The translations under genes and the position numbers were made by a program. The notes under the pieces are model-generated. The model searched no databases, had not been told where the DNA came from, and saw nothing but the letters and a program-made list of their open reading frames with translations. From Dolichospermum planctonicum (GTDB taxonomy: Bacteria; Cyanobacteriota; Cyanobacteriia; Cyanobacteriales; Nostocaceae), in assembly GCF_005402965.1 (NCBI RefSeq), contig NZ_BJCF01000022.1:1-64000 (forward strand): a DNA stretch of 64,000 nucleotides. Direction: 5' to 3'. This document shows positions 18,684 to 28,421 of this stretch, in pieces; within the stretch, counting starts at the first letter, position 1; each line of letters starts with the position of its first letter.

Positions 18684-19622
18684 ATGAAAAAAATTTTCCG
18701 GTGGTTGATTTTAGGGGGAACGCTGTTTTTTTTATTAAAAGCCTTCAAAGATAATTGGTTGGGAGTTAGTGCTATTCGGATTAATATCACCGGCTGGTTA
18801 ATATTAGGTACTGCTACGGGTGTAACTTTATTGGCACATATTTGGGCGGGTTGGGTTTGGACTTGGGTGCTAAAGGAGTTAAATCAATCTGTATCTTCCA
18901 TGGAGTTTATTCAAGTTTATTTAAAAACGAATATTGCTAAATATTTACCTGGGAATGTCTGGCATTATTATGGACGAATTATGTCAGCAAAAAACGCTAA
19001 TATTACTACTAATATTGCTACTTTGAGTGTTTTATTAGAACCACTCTTAATGTTAGCAGCCGCTTTAATTATTATTGTTTTATTTGCTAGTCAAATTGTT
19101 GTAAATATAAATAATTGGAAAATTAATTTAGTTATGCTGCAATTATTGGGTTTAATAATTGTTTTGGGTATACTTCATCCTCGATTTTTAAATCCAGTCA
19201 TTCAACTTTTAGACAGGTGGAAAAATAAAAAATCTCACCTAGAAAACCAGTTAATAGATAGTTTTAGAATCAACCGCTACCCTGTGAAACCCTTATTAGG
19301 AGAAATAGTTTTTTTAGGGTTGCGTGGGGCTGGATTCATTTTAACTATGTTAGCGATAAATTCCTTAACTTGGCAGCAAATACCCTTATTATTCGGCACT
19401 TTTAGTTGTGCTTGGGTAATGGGATTAGTTATGCCGGGAGCGCCCGGTGGTTTAGGCGTTTTTGAAACCATAGCCATATTACTATTACAATATCATTTTC
19501 CGGCGGCTTTAGTAATTAGTGCGATCGCTCTTTATCGGCTCATTAGCATCTTAGCAGAAACCACCGGAGCAGCCATAGCTTGGTTACATCAAAGAATTAA
19601 CCATAAAAAAATTCCTTCTTAA
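18684..19622 (+). CDS. Flippase-like integral membrane protein (LPG synthase TM-region/UPF0104 type)
   Basis: A 312-residue protein with roughly seven to eight hydrophobic segments. It carries the family-typical IAKYLPGNVWHYYGR after the second helix and the MGLVMPGAPGGLGVFETIAILLL block near 245-267, both characteristic of the lysylphosphatidylglycerol-synthase transmembrane/UPF0104 family, thought to handle lipid-linked substrates. The soluble synthase domain is absent, so it is the stand-alone membrane form. The substrate is unknown. The preceding 130 bases include a hairpin after larC, so it likely has its own promoter. Confidence 0.85.
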   Translation: MKKIFRWLILGGTLFFLLKAFKDNWLGVSAIRINITGWLILGTATGVTLLAHIWAGWVWTWVLKELNQSVSSMEFIQVYLKTNIAKYLPGNVWHYYGRIMSAKNANITTNIATLSVLLEPLLMLAAALIIIVLFASQIVVNINNWKINLVMLQLLGLIIVLGILHPRFLNPVIQLLDRWKNKKSHLENQLIDSFRINRYPVKPLLGEIVFLGLRGAGFILTMLAINSLTWQQIPLLFGTFSCAWVMGLVMPGAPGGLGVFETIAILLLQYHFPAALVISAIALYRLISILAETTGAAIAWLHQRINHKKIPS

Positions 19623-19702
19623 CCTTCTTCCTCCGTGTCCTCTGTGCTTCTGTGGTTCGATAAAATATCTTTAAACCGCAGACGCACAGAGTGAAAAAGA
19701 TA

Positions 19703-21043
19703 TTAATCTCCAGTAATAGAAAGTTCACTCACCCAAACTCTGGGAGCAACTCCTCCTGGTGTTAATTCCACCTCTTTCTCCACATAAACAATAGATTTGA
19801 GAAGTTCCAAAAAATCACCAGCTACCGTTGCGGACTCAATACTAATTTTCTCACCTTTATTAACTAACCAACCATCAAAAGGTAAAGAAAAAGAACCTTG
19901 TAAAGCCTTAACACCCGCATGAAGAGCTTGTAAATCATCAATTAAAATCACATTTTCCGCAGTTTCTAAACTCAATTCTTGCTCAGGATTTTCTGCTGCA
20001 AAAACGTGATAAAAATTAGGACTGACACTGACTTTCGCGCCAATACTAGCATTACCCGTAGGTTGAGCATTTAACCGTTTAGCAGTTCCCGCACTATGCA
20101 AAAAGCTAGTTAAAATGCCCTTTTCTATTAACTTAATTTGTCGAGTAGGAGTACCTTCACCATCAAAACTTTCTGCACCAATATTAGCGGGGTGTAAAGC
20201 ATCATCATAAACTGACAGTAAAGGTGAAGCAATTGCTTTACCGATATCATCAACTTTTGATAAACTTTGATTATCCAGAATACTTTGAGCGTTAAATAAA
20301 TTAGAAAAAGCGCCCAACAAACTTAAAAAAGCTTCAGGAGAAAAAACTACTTGATACTTACCAGTTTTGATTTTTTCATAATGCAAATGACTGATAGTTT
20401 TCTGGGCGGTTTCTTTGATACAACCGGCAATATCTAAATCAGCTACACTTTCCTTAACTCGATAAGCCCCGGCACTGCGAGGTTTTTTACCTTCTTCTTC
20501 AGTTTTGCTGTACAAATAAATAGAAGCTAAAGAATGAGATTCAGTTCTTAACGCACCTTCACTATTGAGATAAAATCTGTCAATATCTCTTTGTGCTAAA
20601 CCATTATAAGGCACACTGGTAATAGCAGGATGAGTTGCCATTAATTCTTTTTCTGCTACTAATAGCTTTTCTATTAATTCAGAAACAGGTGCTTGCAGGG
20701 CTTTTTCTTGATGTTTATCAGGAATGGGAATAGTTGCTTCTGGACTAAAATCAGGAATATTTTCTTTCACACCAAAAAAACTGGCTTCATAAGCTGTTTT
20801 TAGAGCTAATTCTAATCCCTTATCATCTACATCTGTGGTGCTGGTAACACCCATGGTATTTTCTTCATTCCAGACCCGAACTGTCACCCCAGAACGATTA
20901 GAAGCTTTAACTTGTTTGGGTTCACCTTGGTCAACTTGAACGCTGGTATCATCCACAGTTGAGCCGTAAATATCGAATTTTTTAATGCCGAGTTTGGCGG
21001 CATTTTCTTGGGCGTAGGTGGCGATTTGTTGAATGTTAGACAT
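19703..21043 (-). CDS. pmbA: TldE/PmbA-type subunit of the TldD/E protease
   Basis: Partner of TldD in the heterodimeric metalloprotease that trims peptides (antitoxins, microcin-type precursors). The 446 residues have the PmbA/TldE layout: ANRSGVTVRVWNEENTMGV near 48-66, ILDNQSLSKVDDIGKAIASPL, FDGEGTPTRQIKLIEKGILTSF, and a C-terminal VSELSITGD. No HExxxH zinc motif is present, as expected of TldE. It lies downstream of tldD on the same strand, but a four-helix-bundle gene sits between them. ATG 21043 begins MSNIQQIATYA. Confidence 0.93.
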   Translation of the reverse strand: MSNIQQIATYAQENAAKLGIKKFDIYGSTVDDTSVQVDQGEPKQVKASNRSGVTVRVWNEENTMGVTSTTDVDDKGLELALKTAYEASFFGVKENIPDFSPEATIPIPDKHQEKALQAPVSELIEKLLVAEKELMATHPAITSVPYNGLAQRDIDRFYLNSEGALRTESHSLASIYLYSKTEEEGKKPRSAGAYRVKESVADLDIAGCIKETAQKTISHLHYEKIKTGKYQVVFSPEAFLSLLGAFSNLFNAQSILDNQSLSKVDDIGKAIASPLLSVYDDALHPANIGAESFDGEGTPTRQIKLIEKGILTSFLHSAGTAKRLNAQPTGNASIGAKVSVSPNFYHVFAAENPEQELSLETAENVILIDDLQALHAGVKALQGSFSLPFDGWLVNKGEKISIESATVAGDFLELLKSIVYVEKEVELTPGGVAPRVWVSELSITGD

Positions 21044-21052
21044 GGTGAATGA

Positions 21053-21083
21053 ATTTTGGATTTTAGATTTTAGATTTTGGATT
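21053..21083. repeat. GATTTTA/GATTTTG heptamer array (left of the four-helix-bundle gene)
   Basis: Low-complexity tandem array of GATTTTG and GATTTTA units. A nearly complementary array lies on the other side of the four-helix-bundle gene at 21487-21519, so that gene is bracketed by inverted arrays. Confidence 0.75.
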
Positions 21084-21126
21084 CCATAAAGAACTGTTTT
21101 AGAAATTAGATTTTGGAGTTTGGATG

Positions 21127-21486
21127 TTATGATTTGGGTTTTTGTAGGAGAGTTTTTATTGAAGCAACTGTCATAGCCAGAATTTCGCTAGTTTCTTGCA
21201 TTAAATTGTTAAGTTTTTCTCCGGTTATTAATCTTGATTCAATCAGGAGTTCTAACCAGTAAAGAGTTTCATCAACTTCTTCTTCTACAATACTAAGTTT
21301 AGCAATTAAGTCAGCCGTAGACTTAGCACGACAAGCTGATCTATAATTAGCACCTACAGAAGTAGCAGAGCGCAAAACTTGTTTACCAATAACATCAGCA
21401 GTTTTAGTTGTCGGTAATGATTCAACTAGACGAATGACTCTTAATGCAAGTTGTTTTGTTCTGGTCTTAAACTGTTGCTCATTCAC
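21127..21486 (-). CDS. Four-helix-bundle protein (S23/IVP family)
   Basis: A 119-residue protein of the four-helix-bundle family first known from intervening sequences in 23S rRNA genes, and also related to the Avd accessory protein of diversity-generating retroelements. Typical segments: FKTRTKQLALRVIRLVESLP, GKQVLRSATSVGANYRSACRA, and KLSIVEEEVDETLYWLELL. No rRNA gene or reverse transcriptase is nearby, so it is a stand-alone copy. It sits between tldD and pmbA, flanked by inverted heptamer arrays. Likely nucleic-acid or partner binding; the role is unknown. Confidence 0.9.
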   Translation of the reverse strand: MNEQQFKTRTKQLALRVIRLVESLPTTKTADVIGKQVLRSATSVGANYRSACRAKSTADLIAKLSIVEEEVDETLYWLELLIESRLITGEKLNNLMQETSEILAMTVASIKTLLQKPKS

Positions 21487-21519
21487 AATCCAAAATCCAA
21501 AATCTAAAATCTAAAATTT
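21487..21519. repeat. GATTTTA/GATTTTG heptamer array (right side, inverted)
   Basis: Reads as AATCCAAAATCTAAAAT-type units on the plus strand, the inverse of the array at 21053-21083. Confidence 0.75.
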
Positions 21520-21521
21520 AG

Positions 21522-22994
21522 TTATCTGCCACCAACAGTAATAGAATCAACCTTAATATGGGGTTGTCCAACTGTGGTGTAAATGCTACCGCTAACTGAA
21601 CCACAAAAGCCGGGAGCTAGTTCTAAATCTTGGGAACATAGGGAAATTTTGTTCATAATTTCCTTAGCTTCACCGATGAGGGTAGCACCTTTTAATGGTT
21701 TAGTGATTTTACCATTTTCTATTAGGTAAGCTTCATCAACGCTAAAGTTAAATTGACCAGTAGGTCCGACACTACCGCCTCCCATTTTCTTACAATAAAT
21801 GCCTTTATCAACGGAGGCAAATAGGTCTTCTGTTGTGTGTTCACCACAATCAATGTATGTATTTCGCATCCGACTAGCGGCAGCAAAGGTGTAATTTTGA
21901 CGGCGGCCACTACCTGTTCTGGGGTGTCCAGTCCGCACTGAACCGGTTCTATCCGCTAAGAAGTTTTTGAGAATGCCTTTTTCAATTAATAATGTTCTTT
22001 GAGCGGGCATTCCTTCATCGTCCATGTCAATAGTCCCAAAGGCATTTTCTGCCCGTCCTTCGTCCCAAGCGGTCAGGCTTTCATGGGCAATTTTTTCACC
22101 TTTTTTATCGGCAAATGGTGTGGTTTTGTGTTCAATTTGGGTGGTTTCTAAAAGGTGTCCACAGGCTTCATGGAAAATTACACCGCCAAAATGATTGGCC
22201 ATGATAATGGGGTAAGTTCCTGATTCTACGTAATCTGCGTACAGCATTTTACCAGCAGATTCGGCGATTTGTTCGGAGGCTTGTTGATAATCCCAGGTTC
22301 TCAGGAAGTTAGCGTCACTGGTATTACCCGCCCGTTCAGCAATAGAGGAACGGTTAGCACCGTCAGCACAAAGCAGATTAAAGCCCACGGACTGGGTAAG
22401 GCGGATATCACGAGCAAATGTACCATCACTGCCAGCAACTAATACTTCTTGCCAGTCACGGAAGTAGGAAGCGCGGCGAGATTGGACGTGGGTAGCTTTT
22501 TTGTTCAGTTGGGCTGTACCATCAAGGAGGACTTCTCCCATTTCCCGGATAGAACTACATAAGGGTAGCCAACCGTCTTTACCGCGTTTGCTGGCGTAGT
22601 CTCTGAGTAATTCTAGGTTGATTTCGGGAATGAAACCACTAGGACCTGGTAATTGTAGTCCCAAAATAGAAAGTGCTTTTTCTAAAGCTGCTTTTAAACC
22701 CGCAAATGTGAGGTTATTGGTGCTAACGTAGCAGTCAGCTTTACCGCGAAATACGCGCACTCCTGCACCAGTAGCTAAACTGGGGGAAATGCTAGTAATG
22801 GTGTCATCTTCCGCTAGACAACTAATGTAGTTGCGGCGTTCTAGGAAGTATTCTACAAAATCTGCCCCAGCGGCGCGTCCTAGTCCTAAAAGGGTTGCCA
22901 GGGGGGCTTCCCAAGTGTCATCGAAGCGTTCTGTGGTGGAGGAATATTGTAAACTGGGGAGTTGATTCGAGAGAAGTAGGGTGTTTGTAAGCAT
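21522..22994 (-). CDS. tldD: TldD-type zinc metalloprotease subunit
   Basis: Catalytic subunit of the TldD/TldE protease. The zinc motif is visible as HEACGH (HExxxH) in [14 protein letters not shown], and the Gly-rich C-terminal block [24 protein letters not shown] is characteristic. The 490 residues are normal. It would be expected to be followed directly by pmbA; here a four-helix-bundle gene intervenes. ATG 22994 is followed by [15 protein letters not shown]; the first ~25 residues are poorly conserved-looking, so a start further in is possible. Confidence 0.94.
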   Translation of the reverse strand: MLTNTLLLSNQLPSLQYSSTTERFDDTWEAPLATLLGLGRAAGADFVEYFLERRNYISCLAEDDTITSISPSLATGAGVRVFRGKADCYVSTNNLTFAGLKAALEKALSILGLQLPGPSGFIPEINLELLRDYASKRGKDGWLPLCSSIREMGEVLLDGTAQLNKKATHVQSRRASYFRDWQEVLVAGSDGTFARDIRLTQSVGFNLLCADGANRSSIAERAGNTSDANFLRTWDYQQASEQIAESAGKMLYADYVESGTYPIIMANHFGGVIFHEACGHLLETTQIEHKTTPFADKKGEKIAHESLTAWDEGRAENAFGTIDMDDEGMPAQRTLLIEKGILKNFLADRTGSVRTGHPRTGSGRRQNYTFAAASRMRNTYIDCGEHTTEDLFASVDKGIYCKKMGGGSVGPTGQFNFSVDEAYLIENGKITKPLKGATLIGEAKEIMNKISLCSQDLELAPGFCGSVSGSIYTTVGQPHIKVDSITVGGR

Positions 22995-23293
22995 GAAGTG
23001 CCTCGTCTGCTGGCGTTATCTATAGATGTAACTGAAATAATCCTGGTGTGTTCAGTCTAACAAATCTATGAAAGCCATTGTTGGCATTTAGGCTGTAGGG
23101 TTTTCCGCCATATTGTCTTTTAAGATGGGGTGAGTGGACATTCTAATTAAGATAATGATGTAATCTAATTCTGATTTTATGTTAATGTTGGGTTGAAGTA
23201 TTGCTGTGAAACATAGTTAATTCTCACTTTTTGTGACTTTTTATTTAAAATAATTGCGTAGTTACTAAATTGACTAATATACTGGAGATATTT
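22995..23293. other. Intergenic region between tldD and the ATPase/TOPRIM pair
   Basis: A+T-rich, with no gene or repeat recognised. It must hold the divergent promoters of tldD and of the ATPase gene. Confidence 0.5.
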
Positions 23294-24478
23294 ATGACCC
23301 TTAAACTAATATCCGCAAAAATTAAAAATTTTAAAAGCTTAGGAGATGTGGATTTAAATTTCAGGGATCTAACAATTTTGGTAGGGGCTAATGCTAGTGG
23401 TAAATCCAATTCTTTAGAAGCATTACGCTTTCTCAGTAAACTTTTAAAAGACCAAGAACTTCCTTCTCTAAAATATATGGATAGCATCTTAAGGGTGGGG
23501 GAAAAACAAACATTTTATCAAATTCTTATAGAAGATGATGAAGATAATAAAGCTAAAATAGAATATAGTTTGGTACTTAGTATCAGTGAAAATAATACTT
23601 TAATTAATAGGGAGTATCTTTTAGTTAATGAAATTGAAGTAATTAATATTATTGATGGTAGAGGAAAAGTGAATGATGAAAATGGCGAAAATTCTCAACC
23701 ATACGAATTTTCTGAAGGTGATGGACTCACATTAGCAGATGTAGGTAAATATGGTCATAAACCGATTACAAAAAAGTTGGCAAGCTATATAAAAGATTGG
23801 AAATTTTATGATGTAGATCCTGATAGCGTCAGGATACATTCTAGAATTACTAAATTCAATATGATTTATAAATCTTTACAACATGATGAAAGAATACCTA
23901 GCCTTGATACTGACGCTAGTGAAGTTGAAGAAGTTTTACAATACTGGGCTAGACATGATAAAAATAAGTTTGATAAAGTGAGTCAAGAACTGTATGACTG
24001 TCTGAAAATTAAGTTACGGTTAGATGATGTTGCAGAACCACTTATTAAAGTTATTGAAGAGGATGGTAAAAAAATAGCTTTATCTAATATGTCAGATGGG
24101 ACTCTGAGATTGATAGCTTATTTTATCATGCTTTATCAATCTGATGTTCCAACTCTCATTGGTATTGAAGAACCTGAGAGAAATTTTCATCCTGGTATTT
24201 TACAAGATATTGCTGATATGATCAAAAAGTTATCCAAGAGAACACAGGTGATTTTTACAACCCATAGTTCTCAATTATTAGATTGTTTTTCTACTGAAGA
24301 AATATCATCTGACATTTCGGTAATTCTTTTAAATCAGAAAGGAGAAATTGGAACACAAGCTTGTTTATTGGATAAATTAGCAGAAAACCGAGATGATCTT
24401 TCCGATTGGATGAATGATTTTGGAATAGGTAGCGCGATTTATCATAGTCACTTAATTGAAGGAGTTTGTGCCAGTTAA
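23294..24478 (+). CDS. AAA/ABC-type ATPase (OLD/RecF-like), gene 1 of a candidate defence pair
   Basis: A 394-residue SMC/RecF-like ATPase of the AAA15/AAA21 kind. The N-terminus reads ISAKIKNFKSLGDVDLNF, then Walker A GANASGKS (31-38), an ABC-type signature in NMSDGTLRLIAYF (about 265-277), Walker B ending in LIGIEEPERNFHPG (about 288-301) and the His switch IFTTHSSQLLD. There is no fused TOPRIM domain; instead the next gene, one base after the stop, supplies a TOPRIM-like protein. Start ATG 23294 is preceded by GGAG (23284-23287); the open TTG at 23270 is not needed. Such split ATPase/TOPRIM pairs occur in anti-phage systems such as PARIS and AbiL. Confidence 0.88.
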   Translation: MTLKLISAKIKNFKSLGDVDLNFRDLTILVGANASGKSNSLEALRFLSKLLKDQELPSLKYMDSILRVGEKQTFYQILIEDDEDNKAKIEYSLVLSISENNTLINREYLLVNEIEVINIIDGRGKVNDENGENSQPYEFSEGDGLTLADVGKYGHKPITKKLASYIKDWKFYDVDPDSVRIHSRITKFNMIYKSLQHDERIPSLDTDASEVEEVLQYWARHDKNKFDKVSQELYDCLKIKLRLDDVAEPLIKVIEEDGKKIALSNMSDGTLRLIAYFIMLYQSDVPTLIGIEEPERNFHPGILQDIADMIKKLSKRTQVIFTTHSSQLLDCFSTEEISSDISVILLNQKGEIGTQACLLDKLAENRDDLSDWMNDFGIGSAIYHSHLIEGVCAS

Positions 24479-24479
24479 T

Positions 24480-25220
24480 ATGCCTAGTATTCGTCTTTGG
24501 GTGCCGGAATCTGATTATGATAGTAAAGCAGTCGGTTGTATTGCTAACAAAATAGTCGCGCTTTATGGTGGTGATATAACAATCCAACTTGCCGATAAAC
24601 AAGGTTTTAATAGGGCTACAAATCCAAAAATTCAAGATGGTTTAAAGAAGGCAGTTGATGCTTACTTAAAAAATGATGTTTTAGTCATCTTTCTGTTCGA
24701 TTCCGATGGAACACAATCGCAAAATCAAAGACGTAGAGAAAAAAATTCTCTGGTTAATCGAATTGAAGAAGTTGTTAACTTATTTGAAGGAAGAGTAAAA
24801 TTTTTTCCGATGGTTCAAGAACTTGAAGCTTGGTTATTAGTTGATTATTTGGGTATATGCTGCTTTTTTACCAAAAATGCTGATCATCGAAATAATAGAA
24901 AATGGATAGACTTTGCTAATAGTAAACAACGTGGGCAAACAGATTTAATAGCAGAAGCTGAATCAGGTGGAAGGGGTGCAAAAGAATTTTTAGTAAAGGC
25001 ATCACGAGAAATATTAATTAAGCATAATCCTAATCTCCAGGATAAACCTAGAAATTTGAAAGAAAGTCAATATGAAGAAAGTCAATCATCTAAAATAGCA
25101 GAATATATTAAAATTGATTACGAAACTCTGGGAAGAAATAAATCATTGTTAGATTTTGCCAACTGTTTACAACATTTAAAGGAGAATAAACAAGGATTTA
25201 TAGATGATATTAATTATTAG
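24480..25220 (+). CDS. TOPRIM-like DUF4276 protein, gene 2 of a candidate defence pair
   Basis: A 246-residue protein whose pattern fits the DUF4276/TOPRIM fold: an early acidic residue (Glu10 in LWVPESDYDSKAVG), the DxD motif Asp74-Asp76 in VIFLFDSDG, and MVQELEAWLLVD (Glu114, Glu116), a segment typical of DUF4276. TOPRIM acidic residues coordinate Mg2+ for nucleic-acid cleavage. Its ATG is one base past the stop of the ATPase gene, so translation is probably coupled. A GTG at 24468 is an alternative start. Inferred role: effector nuclease gated by the ATPase. The two genes lie between housekeeping genes, consistent with acquisition by transfer. Confidence 0.8.
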   Translation: MPSIRLWVPESDYDSKAVGCIANKIVALYGGDITIQLADKQGFNRATNPKIQDGLKKAVDAYLKNDVLVIFLFDSDGTQSQNQRRREKNSLVNRIEEVVNLFEGRVKFFPMVQELEAWLLVDYLGICCFFTKNADHRNNRKWIDFANSKQRGQTDLIAEAESGGRGAKEFLVKASREILIKHNPNLQDKPRNLKESQYEESQSSKIAEYIKIDYETLGRNKSLLDFANCLQHLKENKQGFIDDINY

Positions 25221-25401
25221 TATTTCAATAAAATACAAAGGTTTTTAGCTCTAACTGAACTATCTAGTTTCCAACTGACTATATTTTATCCAACTATCAA
25301 CACCCTCATTCCCCTTAATTATTATCTTTGACAGAGGGTGGATAATTGCCGACTTGATTTTATTTTAGATTTAACTTGCTAAAGTTCCTGAAAAAATTGG
25401 C

Positions 25402-25620
25402 TTAAAACCAATTTTTCTTCAGTAATTTGTTACTAACAATGACCACAAACATCAACAGACCAAACTGAAATTGCCAAGGCGCTAATACTAAACTCACAAT
25501 GAAAATGATAGCTGTGAAAACACCAGCAATATTGGTAATTTCATCATCCTTTCTTTGGAAAAGATAGCCAGTAATTACACCCATAGATAATGTCATTAAG
25601 AAAAATAAAGGCATTTGCAC
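25402..25620 (-). CDS. Small two-helix membrane protein
   Basis: A 72-residue protein of two hydrophobic helices (LFFLMTLSMGVITGYLF and VFTAIIFIVSLVLA/LLMFVVIVSNKLL) around a charged loop QRKDDE. ATG 25620 is preceded on the minus strand by GAGGTGAG at good spacing, which supports a real gene. I recognise no family. It stands alone between the candidate defence pair and tex. Confidence 0.65.
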   Translation of the reverse strand: MQMPLFFLMTLSMGVITGYLFQRKDDEITNIAGVFTAIIFIVSLVLAPWQFQFGLLMFVVIVSNKLLKKNWF

Positions 25621-25878
25621 TCACCTCTAAACTACGAACTACTGTTTAATACTAGTAGATTTGCGCCATTTTCAGCAACGTTATTTATGTTATACTTAAC
25701 TAAGGAAAAATGGCAATACATTCAATATTAAGCCATAGTGCAGCTATTGGCAAATAGTCTCATGATGTGGGATATAAAACTAATAACGTGACTGACAACC
25801 CGATTCTGAGTTAGGTGATATAATAATACCTATTGACGCTAATATAAATTTCTCAAACTTCTTTAATTGAACTCACAG

Positions 25879-28038
25879 ATGTTGAATATTTCTCAACTGC
25901 TTGCAAGTGAACTAAAACTTAAGCCCCACCAGGTACAAAATGCACTGGAACTTTTAGCCGAAGGGGCGACAATTCCCTTTATTGCGCGTTATCGTAAAGA
26001 ACGAACAGATGAAATGGATGAAATGCAATTACGGGATTTACAAGATAGATATAATTACTTAACGGAATTGGAAGAAAGAAAAAAAGTAATTGTGAATGCG
26101 ATCGCTCAACAAGATAAACTTACTCCAGAACTCAACACAAAAATAGCATCTTGTTTACAAAAAACTGAACTGGAAGATTTATATTTACCCTATCGTCCTA
26201 AACGTCGTACCCGCGCTACCATTGCTAGAGAAAAAGGTTTAGAACCCCTGGCAATATTCATTAAATCGGTGAATGTGAAAAATGCGATTTCTGTATCCTT
26301 GGAAGCAGAAGCAGCAAAATATATTTCCGAAACTTTAGGAGTAAAAAATGCAGATGAAGCTTTAAAAGGTGCATCGGATATTTTAGCGGAAGAAGTAGCA
26401 GATAAAGCCGAATTACGGGCATATATCCGGGATTTTTTCCTAGAAAATGGGGTATTTATTTCTCATATCAAAGATGAACATCCCGAAGGGACGACAAAAT
26501 TTGAAATGTACCGAAATTATCAAATTAAAGTCAAAAATATTGCTCCTCATAATATGTTAGCTTTATGTCGAGGAGAAGAGGAAAAAATTCTCAGTTTTGA
26601 AATTGCTTTTGATGAAGATTTTGTTCTGGGTTATTTAGAATTTCAGGAAGTTAAAACTAAAGTTCGCAACCTGCGCGACTTTTATCAAGGAATGTTAAAA
26701 GATAGTTTTAATCGCTTAATGAAAACCTCATTAATTAGCGAAGTTATCAAAGATAAAAAAACCTATGCTGACATAGAATCAATCAAAACCTTTGAGACAA
26801 ATTTGCGAGAATTGCTGTTATCAGCACCAGCAGGGATGAAACCAACAATGGCTATAGATCCTGGTTTTAGAACCGGGTGTAAAGTAGCTATTTTAGATGA
26901 AACTGGGCAATTTTTAGAATATCAAGCCGTGTTTCCCCACCAAGCAGCAGAACAACGCCAAAAAGCGGCACAAACTATCAAAAAATTACTGGAAAAATAC
27001 CAAATTCAATTAATAGCTATTGGTAACGGTACAGCTTCACGGGAAACAGAGGAATTTATCGCCGAAATATTACCAAATATAGCCCATAAACCAGTTAAAG
27101 TTATGGTAAATGAATCTGGTGCATCTATATATTCTGCTAGTGAAGTAGCAAGGGAAGAATTTCCTGATTTAGATATTACTGTGCGGGGTGCAATTAGTAT
27201 TGGTCGCAGATTACAAGATCCTTTAGCCGAACTAGTTAAAATAGATCCTAAATCAATTGGTGTCGGACAATATCAACATGACGTTGATCAAAAATTACTG
27301 AAAAAGAAATTAGATGAAACTGTAGAAAGTTGCGTTAACTATGTGGGTGTAGATTTGAATACTGCCTCCAAAGAACTGCTAACATTTGTTTCAGGAATCA
27401 CCCCAACTATAGCCAATAATATTATCACCTATCGCAACGAAAATGGAGCATTTACAAATCGTCGTCAACTTTTAAAAGTAGCAAAATTAGGACCAAAAGC
27501 TTTTGAACAAGCCGCAGGTTTTTTAAAAATTCGTGATAGCGAAAACCCCTTAGATAATACCGCAGTTCATCCAGAAAGTTACCCTTTAGTAAAATCTATA
27601 GCTGCTGATTTAGGAATATCTTTAAATCAAGTTACACAAATTGCGGAAAACCTGAAAAAAGCCAACCTCAAAAAATACGTAACCGATACTATCGGAGAAC
27701 CAACCCTGCGCGATATTCTCAGGGAATTGGAAAAACCAGGAAGAGATCCTCGTGCTGAATTTAAATATGCTACCTTTAAAGCTGGAGTTAAGGAAATTAG
27801 AGATCTAACAGTAGGAATGGAACTAGAAGGAATTATTACCAATGTTGCTAATTTCGGTGCTTTCGTTGATATTGGAGTACATCAAGATGGTTTAGTGCAT
27901 ATTTCCCAACTTGCTGATAAATTTGTAGATGATCCCAAAAAAATTGTTAAAGTTGGACAAGTCGTTAAAGTACAAGTTTTAGAAATCAACGAAAAACTCA
28001 AACGCATAAGTTTATCAATGAAAGGAATCAAACAATAA
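25879..28038 (+). CDS. tex: Tex family transcription accessory protein
   Basis: Tex/YhgF-type nucleic-acid-binding protein linked to transcription and RNA quality control. Domains in order: helical N-terminus with VPFIARYRKE-like FIARYRKERTDEMDE (about 34-48), a YqgF/RNase H-like domain (PTMAIDPGFRTGCKVAILD, about 330), two helix-hairpin-helix units (LLTFVSGITPTIANNIITYR, about 500) and a C-terminal S1 domain (GMELEGIITNVANFGAFVDI, about 645-715). 719 residues from ATG 25879; the open TTG at 25867 is less likely. The 2Fe-2S ferredoxin gene follows 44 bases downstream. Confidence 0.95.
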   Translation: MLNISQLLASELKLKPHQVQNALELLAEGATIPFIARYRKERTDEMDEMQLRDLQDRYNYLTELEERKKVIVNAIAQQDKLTPELNTKIASCLQKTELEDLYLPYRPKRRTRATIAREKGLEPLAIFIKSVNVKNAISVSLEAEAAKYISETLGVKNADEALKGASDILAEEVADKAELRAYIRDFFLENGVFISHIKDEHPEGTTKFEMYRNYQIKVKNIAPHNMLALCRGEEEKILSFEIAFDEDFVLGYLEFQEVKTKVRNLRDFYQGMLKDSFNRLMKTSLISEVIKDKKTYADIESIKTFETNLRELLLSAPAGMKPTMAIDPGFRTGCKVAILDETGQFLEYQAVFPHQAAEQRQKAAQTIKKLLEKYQIQLIAIGNGTASRETEEFIAEILPNIAHKPVKVMVNESGASIYSASEVAREEFPDLDITVRGAISIGRRLQDPLAELVKIDPKSIGVGQYQHDVDQKLLKKKLDETVESCVNYVGVDLNTASKELLTFVSGITPTIANNIITYRNENGAFTNRRQLLKVAKLGPKAFEQAAGFLKIRDSENPLDNTAVHPESYPLVKSIAADLGISLNQVTQIAENLKKANLKKYVTDTIGEPTLRDILRELEKPGRDPRAEFKYATFKAGVKEIRDLTVGMELEGIITNVANFGAFVDIGVHQDGLVHISQLADKFVDDPKKIVKVGQVVKVQVLEINEKLKRISLSMKGIKQ

Positions 28039-28082
28039 GTTAATTCTCTCTGGGACTATGACTGAAAAAATCTTAAATTAGT

Positions 28083-28412
28083 ATGGCCATTTATCAAATT
28101 CAACTCATCAACCCTAACCTAAAATTGAATCGCACCATTCAAGTACCAGATGATCAATATATAATTGACATAGCGGAAGAAGTTGGTATTCGTTTACCAT
28201 CAGGTTGTAAACAAGGAGAATGTTCCGCTTGTATTGCTAAACTTATTAGTGGAGAAATTGATCAAAGTGAGCAAAAATTTCTGCGTCTCCAGGAAATTCA
28301 AGCTGGTTATGTTGTTACCTGTGTCAGTTATCCCTTATCTGATTGTGTATTAGAAACTCATCAAGAACAGGTTTTATATAAATCTTCTCTTTACTATAGT
28401 AATCAAACCTAA
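28083..28412 (+). CDS. Plant-type [2Fe-2S] ferredoxin
   Basis: A 109-residue soluble electron carrier. Cluster ligands are Cys42, Cys47, Cys50 and Cys80 in GCKQGECSACIAKL and VVTCVSYP, the C-x4-C-x2-C-x29-C pattern of chloroplast-type ferredoxins. The loop KQGEC replaces the RAGAC of the main photosynthetic ferredoxin PetF, so this is one of the secondary ferredoxins; the C-terminal extension past LETHQEQ is also unusual. Partner unknown. It is followed by a clear terminator (28422-28456). Confidence 0.93.
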   Translation: MAIYQIQLINPNLKLNRTIQVPDDQYIIDIAEEVGIRLPSGCKQGECSACIAKLISGEIDQSEQKFLRLQEIQAGYVVTCVSYPLSDCVLETHQEQVLYKSSLYYSNQT

Positions 28413-28421
28413 CGGGATTTA

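Noticed and set aside
21127-21486. Diversity-generating retroelement (Avd-like protein)
   Set aside because: No reverse transcriptase, template repeat or variable repeat is seen nearby.
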